Of a stretch of DNA of 64,000 bases, positions 1 through 11,399 are shown one piece after another (positions within the stretch are counted from its first letter, which is position 1; every line of letters starts with the position of its first letter). Made by a program: the position numbers and the translations under genes. Where the stretch lies: positions 28,158,564 to 28,222,563 of the forward strand of contig OZ020611.1 in NCBI GenBank assembly GCA_963971575.1, in the 5' to 3' direction. The notes under the pieces are model-generated. The model ran no database searches. It saw only the letters and a program-made list of their open reading frames with translations, and was not told the DNA's origin. Origin of the DNA: Liopterus haemorrhoidalis (taxonomy: Eukaryota > Arthropoda > Insecta > Coleoptera > Dytiscidae).

Positions 1-634
1 ATAAGGATTTTTGCCTCACTCGTCGATTAAAAAACTCGTCGCTATGCGACTCGTTTTCTAACGACGCGTGCGGTAAAATCATGCCTTATGAAACTTGTGT
101 TTTAATATACTATTTTTTGTCATTTAGATAAAGTTCTGCCGTGCACAATGTGCATCTCCACTTTGTGCGATGAGGCTCACTCTTTGTACTGCAGAATCCG
201 CAATAAGTGAGGTATCAAACTTCTCTTAGTGGCGGATGTTTGAAACTTACTTGGCCGTTTATATTTTATATGACTACATGTTTTATATAACATTCCTGGT
301 CAGAAAAAATTTTCCCAAACAACGTTTCAAACTCACTCTCCTTCATATTTTCTAGTTCGATTAAGCTCCATTTACTTGTACCTGAAATTAGCGCCACTTC
401 ATAAATCTCTGTGGTTATACCGCGAAACCACGTTCCAAAGTACAAAAAATTAGACATTACATAAACAATTCATAAACAATTTATCACATATTTTCATCTG
501 ATCATAAATAACTGATATATTTACTTATCGTCTATTATATGTAAAATATAATAGTTTATTGCAATTTTGAACTGTTTGATATATCAACATACTGAGCACA
601 AAACATTAAAATGAAATTTTAACATACCAACATA
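1..634. other. AT-rich DNA without a recognised gene
   Basis: No convincing ORF or exon. The first 90 bases hold several ACTCG/CGAGT-type words in both orientations (for example 18-28, 36-44 and 48-55), probably the edge of a dispersed repeat cut by the window start. Confidence 0.5.
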
Positions 635-1376
635 CGAGGGATGTTTCCAAAGTTCTGGGAATTTAGCTATAATTTTTATTATTTTGTTAATTTTCGTCAA
701 TATTACAATGTAGTTTTTCAACATAATCTCTATTTAACTGAATACATTTATCCCAACGATAAACTAATTTTTTTAAGCCGTCCTCAAAGATCAGACCTAT
801 TGAGCTCCTGTTCTGGTCCCAACAGCTTTGGCACCCAGCGCGGCGAAACCTTGCTAACGCCCAAACAATCATGCAAGATGTCATGAACTTGTGTGTACCT
901 ATCCCTAGGCGCACACTAATTTGACGAATAGACATTCGCCTGTCCTCTTTCAGTAGGTCTTCGACGGCTGTAATGTTTCTTTCATTTACCGACGTGCTTG
1001 GGCGCCCACTGCGTGGATCGTCTAGTGATGTTCTACCGGTTTTAAAACAATCGATCCACCGATAAACAGTACTTTTGGATTCTGCAAACTCACCAAATAC
1101 TCCTTGCAGACGCTGAATAATTTCTGATTTTTTCACACCTTCTTTCCACAAAAAGAAAATTATTGCTCTTTGTGATTTTGCTGCGTCTTACATGGTTACA
1201 AAAACAGTGCTATAAAAACGCGTCTATATCAGTCGAACACCTAAATCAGACTGAACAATATTGCACTATCTAGTTGCTTAAACATGTCAAGACTTGTCTG
1301 GCACCAATAACATTGCCTATAAGTTCTGCGTAATTTAATTATAGCACAATTCTCAGAATTTAGGAAACATCCCTCG
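635..1376 (-). mobile_element. Internally deleted mariner element (742 bp)
   Basis: Both ends carry the same inverted repeat, beginning CGAGGGATGTTTCC at 635 and ending with its complement at 1376, about 22 of 26 positions matching. The element is flanked by TA on each side (633-634 and 1377-1378), the Tc1/mariner target duplication. Autonomous mariners are about 1.3 kb, so roughly half is missing. The interior codes, on the minus strand, for the two ends of a transposase with the catalytic middle deleted. It cannot move by itself but could be moved by an intact relative. Confidence 0.88.
687..1151 (-). pseudogene. Mariner transposase remnant, catalytic core deleted
   Basis: The 154-codon frame starts with a mariner DNA-binding region: KKSEIIQRLQGVFGEFAESK, then STVYRWIDCFKTGRTSLDD and GRPSTS, about residues 7-52, matching the paired helix-turn-helix and GRPR-like linker of mariner transposases. 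About residues 53-85 continue the second helix-turn-helix. The sequence then jumps to a typical carboxy end, LVYRWDKCIQLNRDYVEK, about residues 129-146. The DDE catalytic residues of the family lie between these blocks and are absent. It reads open despite the deletion, so the deletion is in frame or fairly young. Confidence 0.85.
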
Positions 1377-1627
1377 TATTTCAGCGTAAAATACTGCTCA
1401 CCGCTTAGAGAAGGTGCTAGAAGATATAGCGGAGCGATCGTGGTTCACTTGCGTTGCCACTGGATATCATGTTATAAATTTTTTGAAAAATGGTTTCTTG
1501 GTGTAACCACTTGGAACAAAAGAGTTAACACATTATTTATTCTACAAATGCATACTTAGTTATTCAGGATTTCTGGAACGCGAAGCGATGATACATACAT
1601 AAAGTAGAAATTAAATATCAAAATACT

Positions 1628-1699
1628 GCCTCACCTGAAATCGAACCCGTTAACCTAAGAATTTCGCGTTCTTGTTCTATACCACTTGACTACGAAGGC
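1628..1699 (-). repeat. tRNA-like sequence (tRNA pseudogene or SINE head)
   Basis: Read on the minus strand, the segment starts GCCTTCG. It has a good A box (TAGTCAAGTGG), a 5-bp anticodon-type stem AAGAA/TTCTT around a 7-base loop, and a B box (GGGTTCGATTTC). It ends GAGGC, which pairs partly with the start. Position 33 of the loop is G instead of the universal T and only about five acceptor pairs form, so I do not call a working tRNA. No poly-A tail or target duplication was found. Confidence 0.5.
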
Positions 1700-2884
1700 A
1701 TATGATTGAGTATATGATATTAGTGTTGACTTGTTGTGACTACCATATCACGTACATTATTTTTTCTGTTAGATTGTTCTAGATTCTGCCCCTTATCTCA
1801 TATTATTTTGTCGTAACCACTTGCCAATTATTCATATCAGTCTGCATATTAACAGCAACACACCAAAAGGGTTGTTTGTAAAATAATTTTCAGAGATTTA
1901 TTACTATCACGCAGATTTCATAGGAGTGCATTAATATTACTTTACGTTTGCAACTAATAACAAATCGTTGAAAATAACTCTAACACACAGCCTATTATAT
2001 TATGTCTGTTCGTAGAGCCATTTATTATCGTCAGACGCAAGTGCTTCATATAAATGCGTTAAAATAACTCTTCGCTTGTGTCTGTCTATGATAAACCATT
2101 AGAAAGGCTCTACAAACTTCACAATTTTCGATCGGCGATGAATTACTGCACTATTTTCTAGATGCTATCTTGGCGGCTATTTTGGTGGTACAAAATGTTT
2201 AAAATTTAAATTTCTTAAATGTTTGACATATTTTTGAAGCACCGTATCTATAATATGCTTGACCTTAAATATTCTAATATATCCATCAAAAAAAAAAAAA
2301 AAGAAATAACGGGTAAAAAAAAATTAAAAAGCAATTTTAAAAACCAAAAAAAGAATGGAAAAATATTCTAAACACTCGCTTGGAGAATGTATAAAGCAAT
2401 AAATATTTTTATATTGAAATATATTTTTGCGTTAATGACGTCACGGTTGGGTATCAACTGATTGCGATTGTAAAGTTGATATCCTGTAACTACTAGTGAT
2501 TATATTCTAATGTTTTTATTATATAAGGCATATTTCCTTTCACATGAGTGTTGAGTACGCCTTGAATTGTTGTTCTTGAAACTGGGGAAAAGTTATATTT
2601 TGATATTTTATTGTTAATAATAATTATTATTTATAATATTATAAGGCCCGTTGCTAAAGAATGAGTTAAATGTTATAACACGAGTTATCATTAACTCAAG
2701 TTTAAATGATATGTTTTTGTATGTCGTTTTAGGTCGAGCTAATTCGTTTTAAATCACTTAACCCTTTTGCAACCGACCGCTACACCTATAAAAAAAATAA
2801 ATAAAATTCAATAACTACTATTATTGTCTAAATATTGCTAATTTGTTATCAACAATTTCGTTCATTTGCTTGCAATACAATTAG
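1700..2884. other. AT-rich DNA, no gene seen
   Basis: No coding or structured feature beyond short A runs (such as 2288-2303) that I could support. Confidence 0.5.
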
Positions 2885-2932
2885 AAATTTTGGATTTGTT
2901 ATTACTTAAAAGTAATAACAAATCCAAAATTT
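2885..2932. repeat. Perfect 23-bp palindrome with a 2-base loop
   Basis: 2885-2907 (AAATTTTGGATTTG...) is exactly complementary to 2910-2932, leaving only AA between. It could extrude as a cruciform or be the tip of a foldback element. No target duplication or repeat family was identified. Confidence 0.9.
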
Positions 2933-3615
2933 ATCAAATATTTATCAATATATCAAATATGTTATTGTGGCAAGAAAATTTTTAAATTTGCCAAAAAATT
3001 AAGCGATTATAAAAATGGCGTAAAAAACACACACTTTGTGTTACATCGATCTTTATTATAATAATGTTAAGTAAGGAAATGAGGGTCATTATCATACGAA
3101 TGTGAAAGAATGAGGTAAGTCCGAGTATGTAAATGAAAATTCACATAACATGAAAAAAATCTTCTCGGTTTTCATCTTTTGCACGGCGATAGATTAATTA
3201 TTGTATGCATCGCAAGAAAATCGGTCATTATTTATAAGAACCAAGGATTTGAAGCTGAACCCGAACCCGAAACGAAAATCCGAAAAAATCTCGTATTTTT
3301 AACAGGTTCGGGAAATTATTATATTATATCTAATATTTTAAAATTATTATTTTATTTTATTTTTATACTGTAATAAATAATGTTTTGATTATTTCTTATT
3401 TATTAATTATATAAATTTTTAAAAATTCATTTAATAAATAAAATGTAAACGTCGTTCACCTAACTATTTTCTTAAATCTTCGCGATTGCAAATAACAGTG
3501 AGACATCTGGTGGTGAGTGGCTAAATTAAACAGAAGCGTATATTTGGATAATATTTGCAACGTGTTGTGCTGCAGTTTATGTGAATTAAGAAGTATATAC
3601 AGCAAATCTATTTAG
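2933..3615. other. AT-rich DNA with two isolated donor-like sites
   Basis: No coding exon could be assigned. GTAAGT at 3115 and GTGAGT at 3513 are strong splice-donor words on the plus strand. They could belong to upstream or untranslated exons of the gene whose end is proposed at 3616-3842, but the sequence before them is closed in all frames or too short to judge. Confidence 0.35.
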
Positions 3616-3842
3616 TACTGGCGTGTGGGAAATCAGTTTCGCGCAGAGGAAGAACGCATTCGGAAAGAAAGAGAGGCTCGAGCGCTTGGACTGTACAGTA
3701 CGAGACACAAATTTCATCAAAATATTAATTTTTTCCACAATTTAATGGATTACTTTTTATATTTCATATTTTCTGTTCACTTCTTTCTTTCTGTTTTCTA
3801 GGTGACGAAAATGTGGAACATTCACCTGAATTTAGAAAATAA
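3616..3842 (+). CDS. Candidate last two coding exons of an unidentified gene
   Basis: Exon 3616-3697 follows an acceptor (TCTATTTAG) and reads YWRVGNQFRAEEERIRKERE then ARALGLY: strongly charged, helix-forming, and GC-richer than its surroundings. It ends one base into a codon before GTACGA. A 104-base intron ends in a long pyrimidine tract (CTTTCTTTCTGTTTTCTAG). The second exon, 3802-3842, restores the frame (S, then DENVEHSPEFRK and stop). The phase match, the tract and AATAAA 26 bases after the stop support a real gene 3' end. I do not recognise the protein, and upstream exons were not found, so a decayed copy is possible. The donor is non-ideal. Confidence 0.45.
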
Positions 3843-3867
3843 TAATGTATAAATAATATAACAATGA

Positions 3868-3873
3868 AATAAA
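3868..3873 (+). terminator. Polyadenylation signal AATAAA
   Basis: AATAAA lies 26 bases after the proposed stop at 3840-3842; a second one follows near 3919. Confidence 0.45.
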
Positions 3874-3879
3874 AATGAA

Positions 3880-4389
3880 AAGCCTGTTAAGAACTGAACT
3901 AACTTTACCAAACAAAATAAATGTTTTTGTTGAACAGCTTTGTTGCGTCTTATAACAAAGATATTTATTATAATTGTTAATTTAGAACGTGAAATTTCGG
4001 ATTATTTTGTTCAAAATATTTGTTCCGTCCGTGTCTCATCCTTGTATTAAAGTTATATTGTATTACAACTTTTAACTTGTCTAACCTGCAGACACTTTTT
4101 TTTTCCTTGTTAAATCTTTTTAAAATATTCTTCAAAGGTATAATCACGTTCCCTGCTGCAGCTTACTTAGTCATAAAGTCAATCACATTACTAATAATCT
4201 CCTTACACTGACTATGGTTTACACGCCCGCATAATTTCGTCTTAAATTCCATTATACTCTTTCATCCGAATGTACTTTCACTGATGCTTGCAGCAAGACA
4301 GTCTGAAGTCAACTGACGTCCCCACTCCAATTTCTACTGATTGCTACTGCGCACCCAAGGTCATCTGCCAGGCTTAAATAGATGGACTG
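3880..4389. other. AT-rich DNA, no gene seen
   Basis: The 63-codon frame at 4020-4211 is hydrophobic but has no family resemblance and no splice context; I do not call it. Confidence 0.45.
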
Positions 4390-4425
4390 TAAGTCACTAT
4401 ATTTATTTTAAAATATAGTGACTTA
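4390..4425. repeat. Perfect 15-bp inverted repeat, 6-base loop
   Basis: TAAGTCACTATATTT at 4390-4404 is repeated in complement at 4411-4425. Confidence 0.85.
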
Positions 4426-4795
4426 AATACAGTGCTTTCTGCCGAAATATTGTTTGAACAGATAAATATTAAGGAAAAACTTCTGACATATACGCTTTTC
4501 GTCCGCCATCAGCTGTTGTACGCAGCGCCGCCAACGTTAATTTCAGTCGCAAATAATAAATCGCTAAGTTCAGTTTTTTAAAGAAGTCTGAAGAACAACC
4601 CGCACATACTTTGTTAGCATGTGTGAGAAAGAAATATATACATAAGTTGATTGTTTATTCGTTCATTTGTCATTGAACAGATACCTTTAAAAAACTGATA
4701 TTTAAATACCTAATTAGGCAAGTCGAATAATTTCTTTTAATAATCAGTTTATTATTATAAAAGAAACTTTACGTATCTGTAAATCAATTATAAAC

Positions 4796-4847
4796 GGCGA
4801 AGACAAACTTTAAATACTCTTTGGAGTACTTAAAGTTTGTCTTTGCC
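4796..4847. repeat. 24-bp hairpin with a 4-base loop
   Basis: 4796-4819 pairs with 4824-4847 at 22 of 24 positions around a TTTG loop. The two mismatches are G/A transitions in one arm. The arm is shorter and the loop tighter than in most miRNA precursors, so a foldback repeat is more likely. Confidence 0.85.
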
Positions 4848-5529
4848 ATAGGCGCCCTCACAGAAAATTGGTCTGGCGGGGGGTTCCATTTCGAAAAAAA
4901 TCCATAAAATAATACAAATTTATTATACTTTTCTTATGGAAAGAGGGGGGTTTATATTTTAATTTAATTTTGATTATAATTTAATTTTTACCAATAAAAA
5001 AGATTATTTTTATTTTCAGTTGCTTAGTTTTTATTAAATAAGTATATAATTTTTCCATTCCTGGGGGGGGGGCCGATCCAAGGATCAAAACTTAAACTTC
5101 TTTCGCACTAAATAATAATAATCTAATAAATAATAGTTACAGTATTACTTTGTTACATGATTCTTTATCTTTCTGATCATCTTCGGAATTTTCGTTTTTG
5201 TATTTTTCAGAACTCCTTTTTATTTAAAAATAATTTATCAGTTTTAATTTTTAGATAAAAGTCATGACAAGAAATACTTTAAAATTATAAACTACTAACA
5301 AAATTGCTTCAACTAAAGATAGTTTTAGTTTTGATCATTCTTTTGTCCACTGTATACCTATAATTAAAAAGATTCTTTCAACATCAGCATTAAGGTGATT
5401 AAAGATCAGATAAGATTGATATAGCAAAGAAAAGTACACATAATTTCAATGATTCAGAATAAAATTCAATGTTATATGATTTGTTAAAGTAATTTGACCA
5501 TTTTTTACAGGACACATTTTACACCTCAA
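4848..5529. other. AT-rich DNA with G-run repeat fragments
   Basis: Two runs of G, at 4877-4884 (after GGTCTGGC) and 5064-5072 (before CCGATCC), resemble the G-rich inner edges of the hAT elements elsewhere in the window, but no ends or target duplication could be set. Confidence 0.35.
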
Positions 5530-6848
5530 CAGTGGCGCAGCCAGGATTTTGTCTTGGGGAGGGCCGAATCAAATTTTGAGGGCACGCGGGCCGCATACGG
5601 CCCTCAATCTCATTTTTTGTGGCCCCTGAAGCGGTAATCAAAATCACTTGAGCTTATTTAGGGGAACATGTATTTAAAAATGTAAAATATACTCTCTTTC
5701 TCTTTTCTGTTTATAAAAAAATGTCAAGAAACCCCAAAAGTTCCGTCACTGCTTATCGTTTTGTATGTAAAATAGACTGCGACCCAAATCAGTTCGACAC
5801 CCCTGCTGTTGGATATTGATGTTTATATTAAATAATAATTCCATTATTTGTTGATAAAAACATGTAATTGTTAATCCATGTATCAAAAACTTTCACTTGA
5901 TTTTTTCTTCGATAAATACATATTTATTTATATTTTTCGCGGGATATATTTTTGAAGTATCAATATTTCTCTTACTTTTTTTCAGTTCTCTAAATCAGCC
6001 GCTTGGCCACAATTTGTACCGAACGAACAGACTCATGTGACGGAATAAGGATTTCTTGATTATACCTACGAAAACCTAAAAAGAACATGTAAATATGAAT
6101 TTTCTGTTAATTTCATCACTAATCATAATAAAATATAGCTTATTATTATTGTAAAATACATAAGTTATTTTGCTGTACGATTATGATAAATTTGTTAAAT
6201 TTTCATTTCATTGGTCCTTCAGAGAGGACTTGTGCCCCCCCCCTCTGAATACGCCGCTGTTGTTCAGTACAACTTTTACCAGTCCTTTTTGTGTGTAAAA
6301 CATCATAATTTCAAAAATACCTAAGAAGATATTGATATTCACATTTATCTACAAAATAAAACCAAATACCGATTTTAGGAGCGCGACTGTCTCCAAAACT
6401 ACTCTCTTTATTATATTTCTACTATTTCTACTCTATTTCACGTTTGAGGTGTCATTTTAAAATTACATTCTGAATGTTATACCGAAGTCAGATTTCCACT
6501 TTATCTTATCTGAATCGAGTAATTGTTTGTTTAAAACAGTTTTATAATTTGACTGGGCGAATGTTTTAGTCGATGTGTCCGGGGGGAAAAGGATCAACGC
6601 TCCCCATCATATAATTCGTTGGAGCATATTTGGAAAGTGATGTATTTTCACTTGAACAATAATTATGTAACTTTATCAAGATTAGGCAATCTTAAAAAAA
6701 TGTCAATATTGTTAACAATGAAGTAATTTAAAAATTAACTACTGTTGTGGTTAACAAATTCTATCATCAACTCTCCGAGCAGCGCCGTGTAATCTGCTGG
6801 TCCTGGGAGGGGCCCAGGCCCGTTGCCCCCACCTTGGCTTCGCCACTG
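5530..6848. mobile_element. Non-autonomous hAT element (1.3 kb)
   Basis: It starts CAGTGGCGCAGCCAGG at 5530. Read from the other side it starts CAGTGGCGAAGCCAAGG at 6848. The flanks are CACCTCAA (5522-5529) and CAACTCAA (6849-6856), an 8-bp duplication with one change, as expected for hAT. No transposase is visible. The weak frames across its right end (6735-7046 minus, 6747-6944 plus) cross the element border and are not genes. An inner CCGCCGCTG near 6254-6262 may be the end of a further nested element. Confidence 0.8.
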
Positions 6849-6856
6849 CAACTCAA

Positions 6857-8019
6857 CATTAGTAATATTTCCTTGAAGAAAAATTTTAAAATTAGTTTGA
6901 AAGTTTATATCTACAATAACACATCTAGTTTGATTTTTTTTTAAACAATTTTGAATATTATGAACAAAAATTGTAAAAAGAGAAGAAAAAAGAATATTTC
7001 GATATAAAAAAAGTATAAAAAAGATATGTGTTGAAAAAGAGAACATGTTCTCTTTAAAAGAGGCCCTCTGGCTAACCTATTTCTGAATTACAATTGACAT
7101 TTAAATTTTACTAATCAGCATTACAATTAATGCTTTCTGAAAAATATATGATCGTTTCTGAAATACAATTGGAAAAAGTGTAGTGGAAACTCCATTACTT
7201 AGCTTACATGAAATAAGTAGGCATGTTTCATTTTCATAATCACTTGTTTACATATTTTTTTGTGAGGTATTTGATATAAAAAATGTGCGATATTTGAATT
7301 TTGTTTGAGTTTTGATTTTTATTGTGATATAATATCAAAATATAAATTTTTCCCATTCGAATTGTTGTATTTTACTCGCATGTCAAAAATCGAAAAACTG
7401 GACGAAAACTCGACATTTAGTCTGTGCCTATAGTGTAGTAGTGGCCTATTATTATTAAAAACTTGTCTTCAGACAACAACCTGTATAAAGTTTATATAAT
7501 ATCCTTCGTTCTGTAAAATAACTTTTAAAAAAATAATAATAATTTGAAAGATATTTATATACATATTGAATTTTAAAATGTGTACAATATTACTGTAATA
7601 ATTGTAGGTGGAGTTTAGTGGTCTGCTTTTTCGCTAAAAAAATCAGAAAAAAATACTATAGGGGGTCCAAAGTTTTAAGATAGAACTTTTGTCAGTCAAA
7701 GAAGCACTGGGTAACTAATGACTGAAAGTTACATTAGGATATCATCTTAGCTGATCAAAAGATATGTTTTCTATTAACAAATTTCTCATTTACTAGATAT
7801 GAAGTATTCAATTAATCGTAAAAAAATAACACTGGAAAAGAAAAACACCTTTTCTGGAACACCCGGAAAAATATATGATTCTTATAGAACTTTTCGCACT
7901 GATTTCAAATATGTAATTATTTTTTCCCCGTCATACAAGGTTTTTTTGTTACATCCACTTAAAATGTGTAAAATATGTATTTTATGTACTTTCATACATT
8001 ATTCATCTTATCTAAAGTG
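6857..8019. other. AT-rich DNA, no gene seen
   Basis: Nothing beyond chance frames. Confidence 0.5.
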
Positions 8020-8027
8020 TTATTGTG

Positions 8028-8707
8028 TAGAGAGTGGAATTACGGCTCAGTTTGCGGAACAGGATCAGTGGAGGTCGTTCAGTTTGCTGAGCCGGCTCAT
8101 TGATCCGGCTCAATGATCCGGTTAAGAAAACATGTTCCCAAGACACAGGTCGGTCAGTTGTCGGTCGTTCGTTCAATACGGTTGTTAGTTTGCAATATGT
8201 AGGTAGAACGTCGCTCAGTGAAATAAATAAAAATCTATAGAAGTGAATTATCTAACCTTTTTGCCGGGTTAGTAGTAAACAAACAATTCATTTTATGTAG
8301 CTACTGTATTTTAAACCAGATGTGTTAAGTTTATGGCGATGTTTATTGTCCTTATAAATCGGAATCTGGGATTTGGACATATTTTAAATATTTTTAAATA
8401 GTATGGTTGTAAGAAAGTACAGACTAAGTCTATTAGTTTCAAATACACCTCCCTACAAATTGATGACAAAATACAATATATGATAATACATTACAAGCCG
8501 AGATCTAGCGAAGTTCAACATGACATCGATCCAGATCCGGATCACTCCGGTCACTGCTCACAATCGCCCAATCAATCGTATCCTTGAAACTTGAAACTAT
8601 GCAGTAAGCCGTGATCCGGCTCATTTCAATTTGGTGAACCGTGTTACTTTGGTCAGTGTACTGAACCGGCTCAGTGATCCGGTTCGTTCATGAACGACCC
8701 ATCTCTA
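8028..8707. mobile_element. Non-autonomous hAT element with GATCCGG subterminal repeats
   Basis: The ends are TAGAGAGTGG (8028) and CCCATCTCTA (8707), imperfect inverted repeats. The flanks are an exact 8-bp duplication, TTATTGTG (8020-8027 and 8708-8715). Words TGATCCGG and GAGCCGG recur in both orientations near each end (8086-8122 and 8520-8690), as transposase-binding subterminal repeats do in hAT elements. The 105-codon plus frame at 7799-8116 runs into the element from outside and is not a gene. The element is inserted into the pseudogene at 8709-8882. Confidence 0.85.
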
Positions 8708-8708
8708 T

Positions 8709-8882
8709 TATTGTGGTCGATTTCCTTCTATGGTTGACATCTGGGGCATCTATCTTGGACATCTGACTGTAATCTGCAAACATTCTTGCACTCCACTGTC
8801 TCTGGTACCTCTTTACCATGGCATAGGTGTCCTGGTGGAAACTCTCACAGCATTCGTCACTGACGGCACCTAAATTGTCAGG
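8709..8882 (-). pseudogene. Fragment of a widespread arthropod repeat-associated protein
   Basis: The minus strand reads PDNLGAVSDE, then ESFHQD, AMVKRYQRQW and ADYSQ, ending RRKSTT at the hAT target site. From memory this matches the carboxy part of an uncharacterised, multi-copy arthropod protein with PxNLGxxSDExGERFHQD and MEKRYQGxW blocks, often seen in repeat-rich insect genomes. Here GERF is replaced by CESF. Just upstream a frameshift separates the HSHL-type block (DARLNFIP at about 8905-8882). No start, no flanking exon; it is a dead fragment cut by the hAT. Function of the family is unknown to me. Confidence 0.6.
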
Positions 8883-8889
8883 GAATAAA

Positions 8890-11190
8890 ATTCAGGCGAG
8901 CGTCCAAAAAACTTAATTTGAGACGCATACATTTAACAAAGAGGAACACACTGATACCAATATGTCAATTTCAAATTTTCTATAACAAATTACGCTTTGA
9001 ATGTTACCTCATCAAGCCTCTTAAGCCGCTTATTGCATTTATAAATCAATTTCTTAACACAAAAATCGACAAGGCGTTTTCCAAATTCATTTTTGAATTG
9101 CCATTTCCACTACGCTGTCTTGGGTATAGTGAATGGGACAGCAATTCTCATTTTAATTTATAGATAGTAGCCTTGGCCAAGTCGCTAAGGTTTCTCATTA
9201 TGCTGTTGTAGAAATGTATTCACCAGCAGCGAATCGCTTACGGGCAAGCGCTGCTTTTTTTCCTTTCATGAGATTGGAGGTATACGTCTGTAGACTAAAA
9301 TACAAAATATGCGTTTCATCTGTGGTTCTGATTCGTTCAGAAATTGTCTAAATAAGGTTTTAGAAATACGAACAGTTACAGGTCCACTTGACGAACAAAA
9401 TTTCAAACTCCATGTACGTAAAAATTAAGGGTTTTTGTTTTATGCAATGCATTAACGGGAAAAGATAACGACTATCTATTTTCACTAACAAATATATAAA
9501 GATCTCCTTCACTTTATCAATAAAATTGCAGTTTATAATACTATGACATTTGCAAGATATTTAAAAATTCTCAACACTTTTTGAACTATCCTCGTAGAGT
9601 CGGTCAGTTTCTCTGATACTATCGAATTTGTATTGTGCAGTAACAACAGTACAACCGACGGCTACACCAATTGTTACTGGGGTAGTAAATAAGGAAACGT
9701 AGCGTAAAAAAGCCAATGCCAAAGTCATAAGATTGTAAATGTTCTTTTGTCAATAGTTTATATATGAAATTAGATGGGAATTCCATGATTTTAAGAAAAT
9801 GTAAATAAATTACCACGACAACATGGGTTAAGGGAAAACAGCTTAACTTCGCGATGAAGATGCTTTTGAAAACTAGGTGCAAAAATCAATGTAGCAGCAT
9901 AATCCGTATGACAAATTTAATTCGATCTAATTATACCTATGTGCCCGTTCTGACTGTAACAATATCAGTCACGTCATTTTTAACTTTATCAACAGTCGTA
10001 ACAGGATGGCTTTGGAACTTCAATTTCAACTTTTAGATCAAGAAAATGGCACAGTGACATAGATAAGATGAATGAAAGGACTATGGAAACACTGGACTGA
10101 TCTTTTTGCGAAAAATTCACAAACTAATTACACAAAATAAATGAAGTGGCCATAATTTAATATTGGTTTCCAAATTAATCTCATTTTATTGATATAGTTT
10201 TTTGGTATTTCTTTTTTTTTACAATGAAATGATATTATAATGTAAGTTGATGTCGTTGATCTCCCAGTGCAGACAGACAAAATAGAAGTGTGTATATTGT
10301 TATATCTTGTATAGTGGAGTAATATCCACGCGCATTTAGTGCACCATTGTTATAAACTTAACTCTAGCAACGAATTTCGTACGGACATTACGTATTGTAC
10401 CGTATTCTTCTCGTAACTGCTGTACCCGTAACTAACAGTCCACCCAACCAACATAAAAATAAGGTAACTACAATTTTATCGTAAAAAAAGTTTCAACTAA
10501 ACATGATCTTTAGTGAATCCCAATGGTAACAATTGTTTTCATACTACAACAAATATGTAGGATTATAATTCATAACGATTTTTTCTTTCCTTCAGATTTA
10601 TTTAATATAAACCAAATGTATATTTCGACTGCCAGGCAACCTTCTTCAGTAGTACAATTTACTTGTACCTACTACTAATAAAATCTGCATTTTAAGAGAT
10701 AAAGTCTATACCAGCCTTTTAAAATATGTTTCTAAGAAAGAGTAACATACTGTTCCTTTTTTGTTATTTTCAATAAAATTTTGACTGCTGAACTGCAAAT
10801 AAAGCTTGTTCATCAAAAAACGCAGCATACCATGGAAAAGTAACGTATTTTGGTTCTTTAGAGCAACACACGATTTCTTCTTTTGTTTTGTTAGATATTA
10901 TGAGCGCAAATTTTAACATGTGGTCTTAAGCTTTTTCGTGAACACAGTGTTGAATTAGAAAATTATGTTTACATTTATGTACGCAGTACGTACCTTTTTG
11001 CCCCTTATAAGCCTATCTAAGCGTTTGTATCCTATTATTCTATTATTTTATTATTTATGTTAGGTGTTGACTTTAATTTTCTTTAACCCTCTTAGGGCAA
11101 CTGATTGCTCCTGCTAACCAAAAATTATTTCTGAAGTTCTGGTTGGTTTTTGGTAATAACCATAATGCAAAATGTGTTGTCTTTATACAT
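8890..11190. other. AT-rich DNA, no supported gene
   Basis: Frames at 8918-9163, 9619-9882 and 9854-10036 are below 90 codons, have no family resemblance and no splice context. The first lies upstream of the decayed fragment at 8709-8882 on the opposite strand and may be more of that decayed repeat. Confidence 0.45.
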
Positions 11191-11194
11191 AATT

Positions 11195-11395
11195 TAGTTC
11201 ATTTCTGTGAACGTCTGCTCTCGTCGATCGTGGCGGCGAATGAAAAATTCCCGATGCGACCGTCGTTCAGAAGCTCTCGGTCGGGGAAAAATTCCAGCTC
11301 GTTCCTCGGCGATCGAAAGCTCTTCTGCCGTCATCCTGCAAGTGGCGCGGGCTGGTTGGTAGTTTCCAAGTTGATTGCATATTCCTGAAGACCAT
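11195..11395. other. CpG-rich block open on both strands
   Basis: About 200 bases are much richer in G, C and CpG than all surroundings (CGATCGTGGCGGCG, CGATGCGACCGTCG). Both strands are open: plus ends SSSFLGDRKLFCRH..., minus contains MTAEELSIAEERAGIFPRPR. An acceptor-like TGGTCTTCAG lies at the minus-strand edge (about 11384-11393). It could be an exon, a CpG-rich promoter piece or an old insertion. I recognise no protein and no rRNA. Confidence 0.35.
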
Positions 11396-11399
11396 TTTG

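Noticed and set aside
4796..4847. microRNA gene
   Set aside because: The loop is four bases and the arm just 24 pairs; no support from sequence alone beyond the hairpin.
6735..7046. 103-codon minus-strand frame
   Set aside because: It crosses the right border of a hAT element with a clear target duplication.
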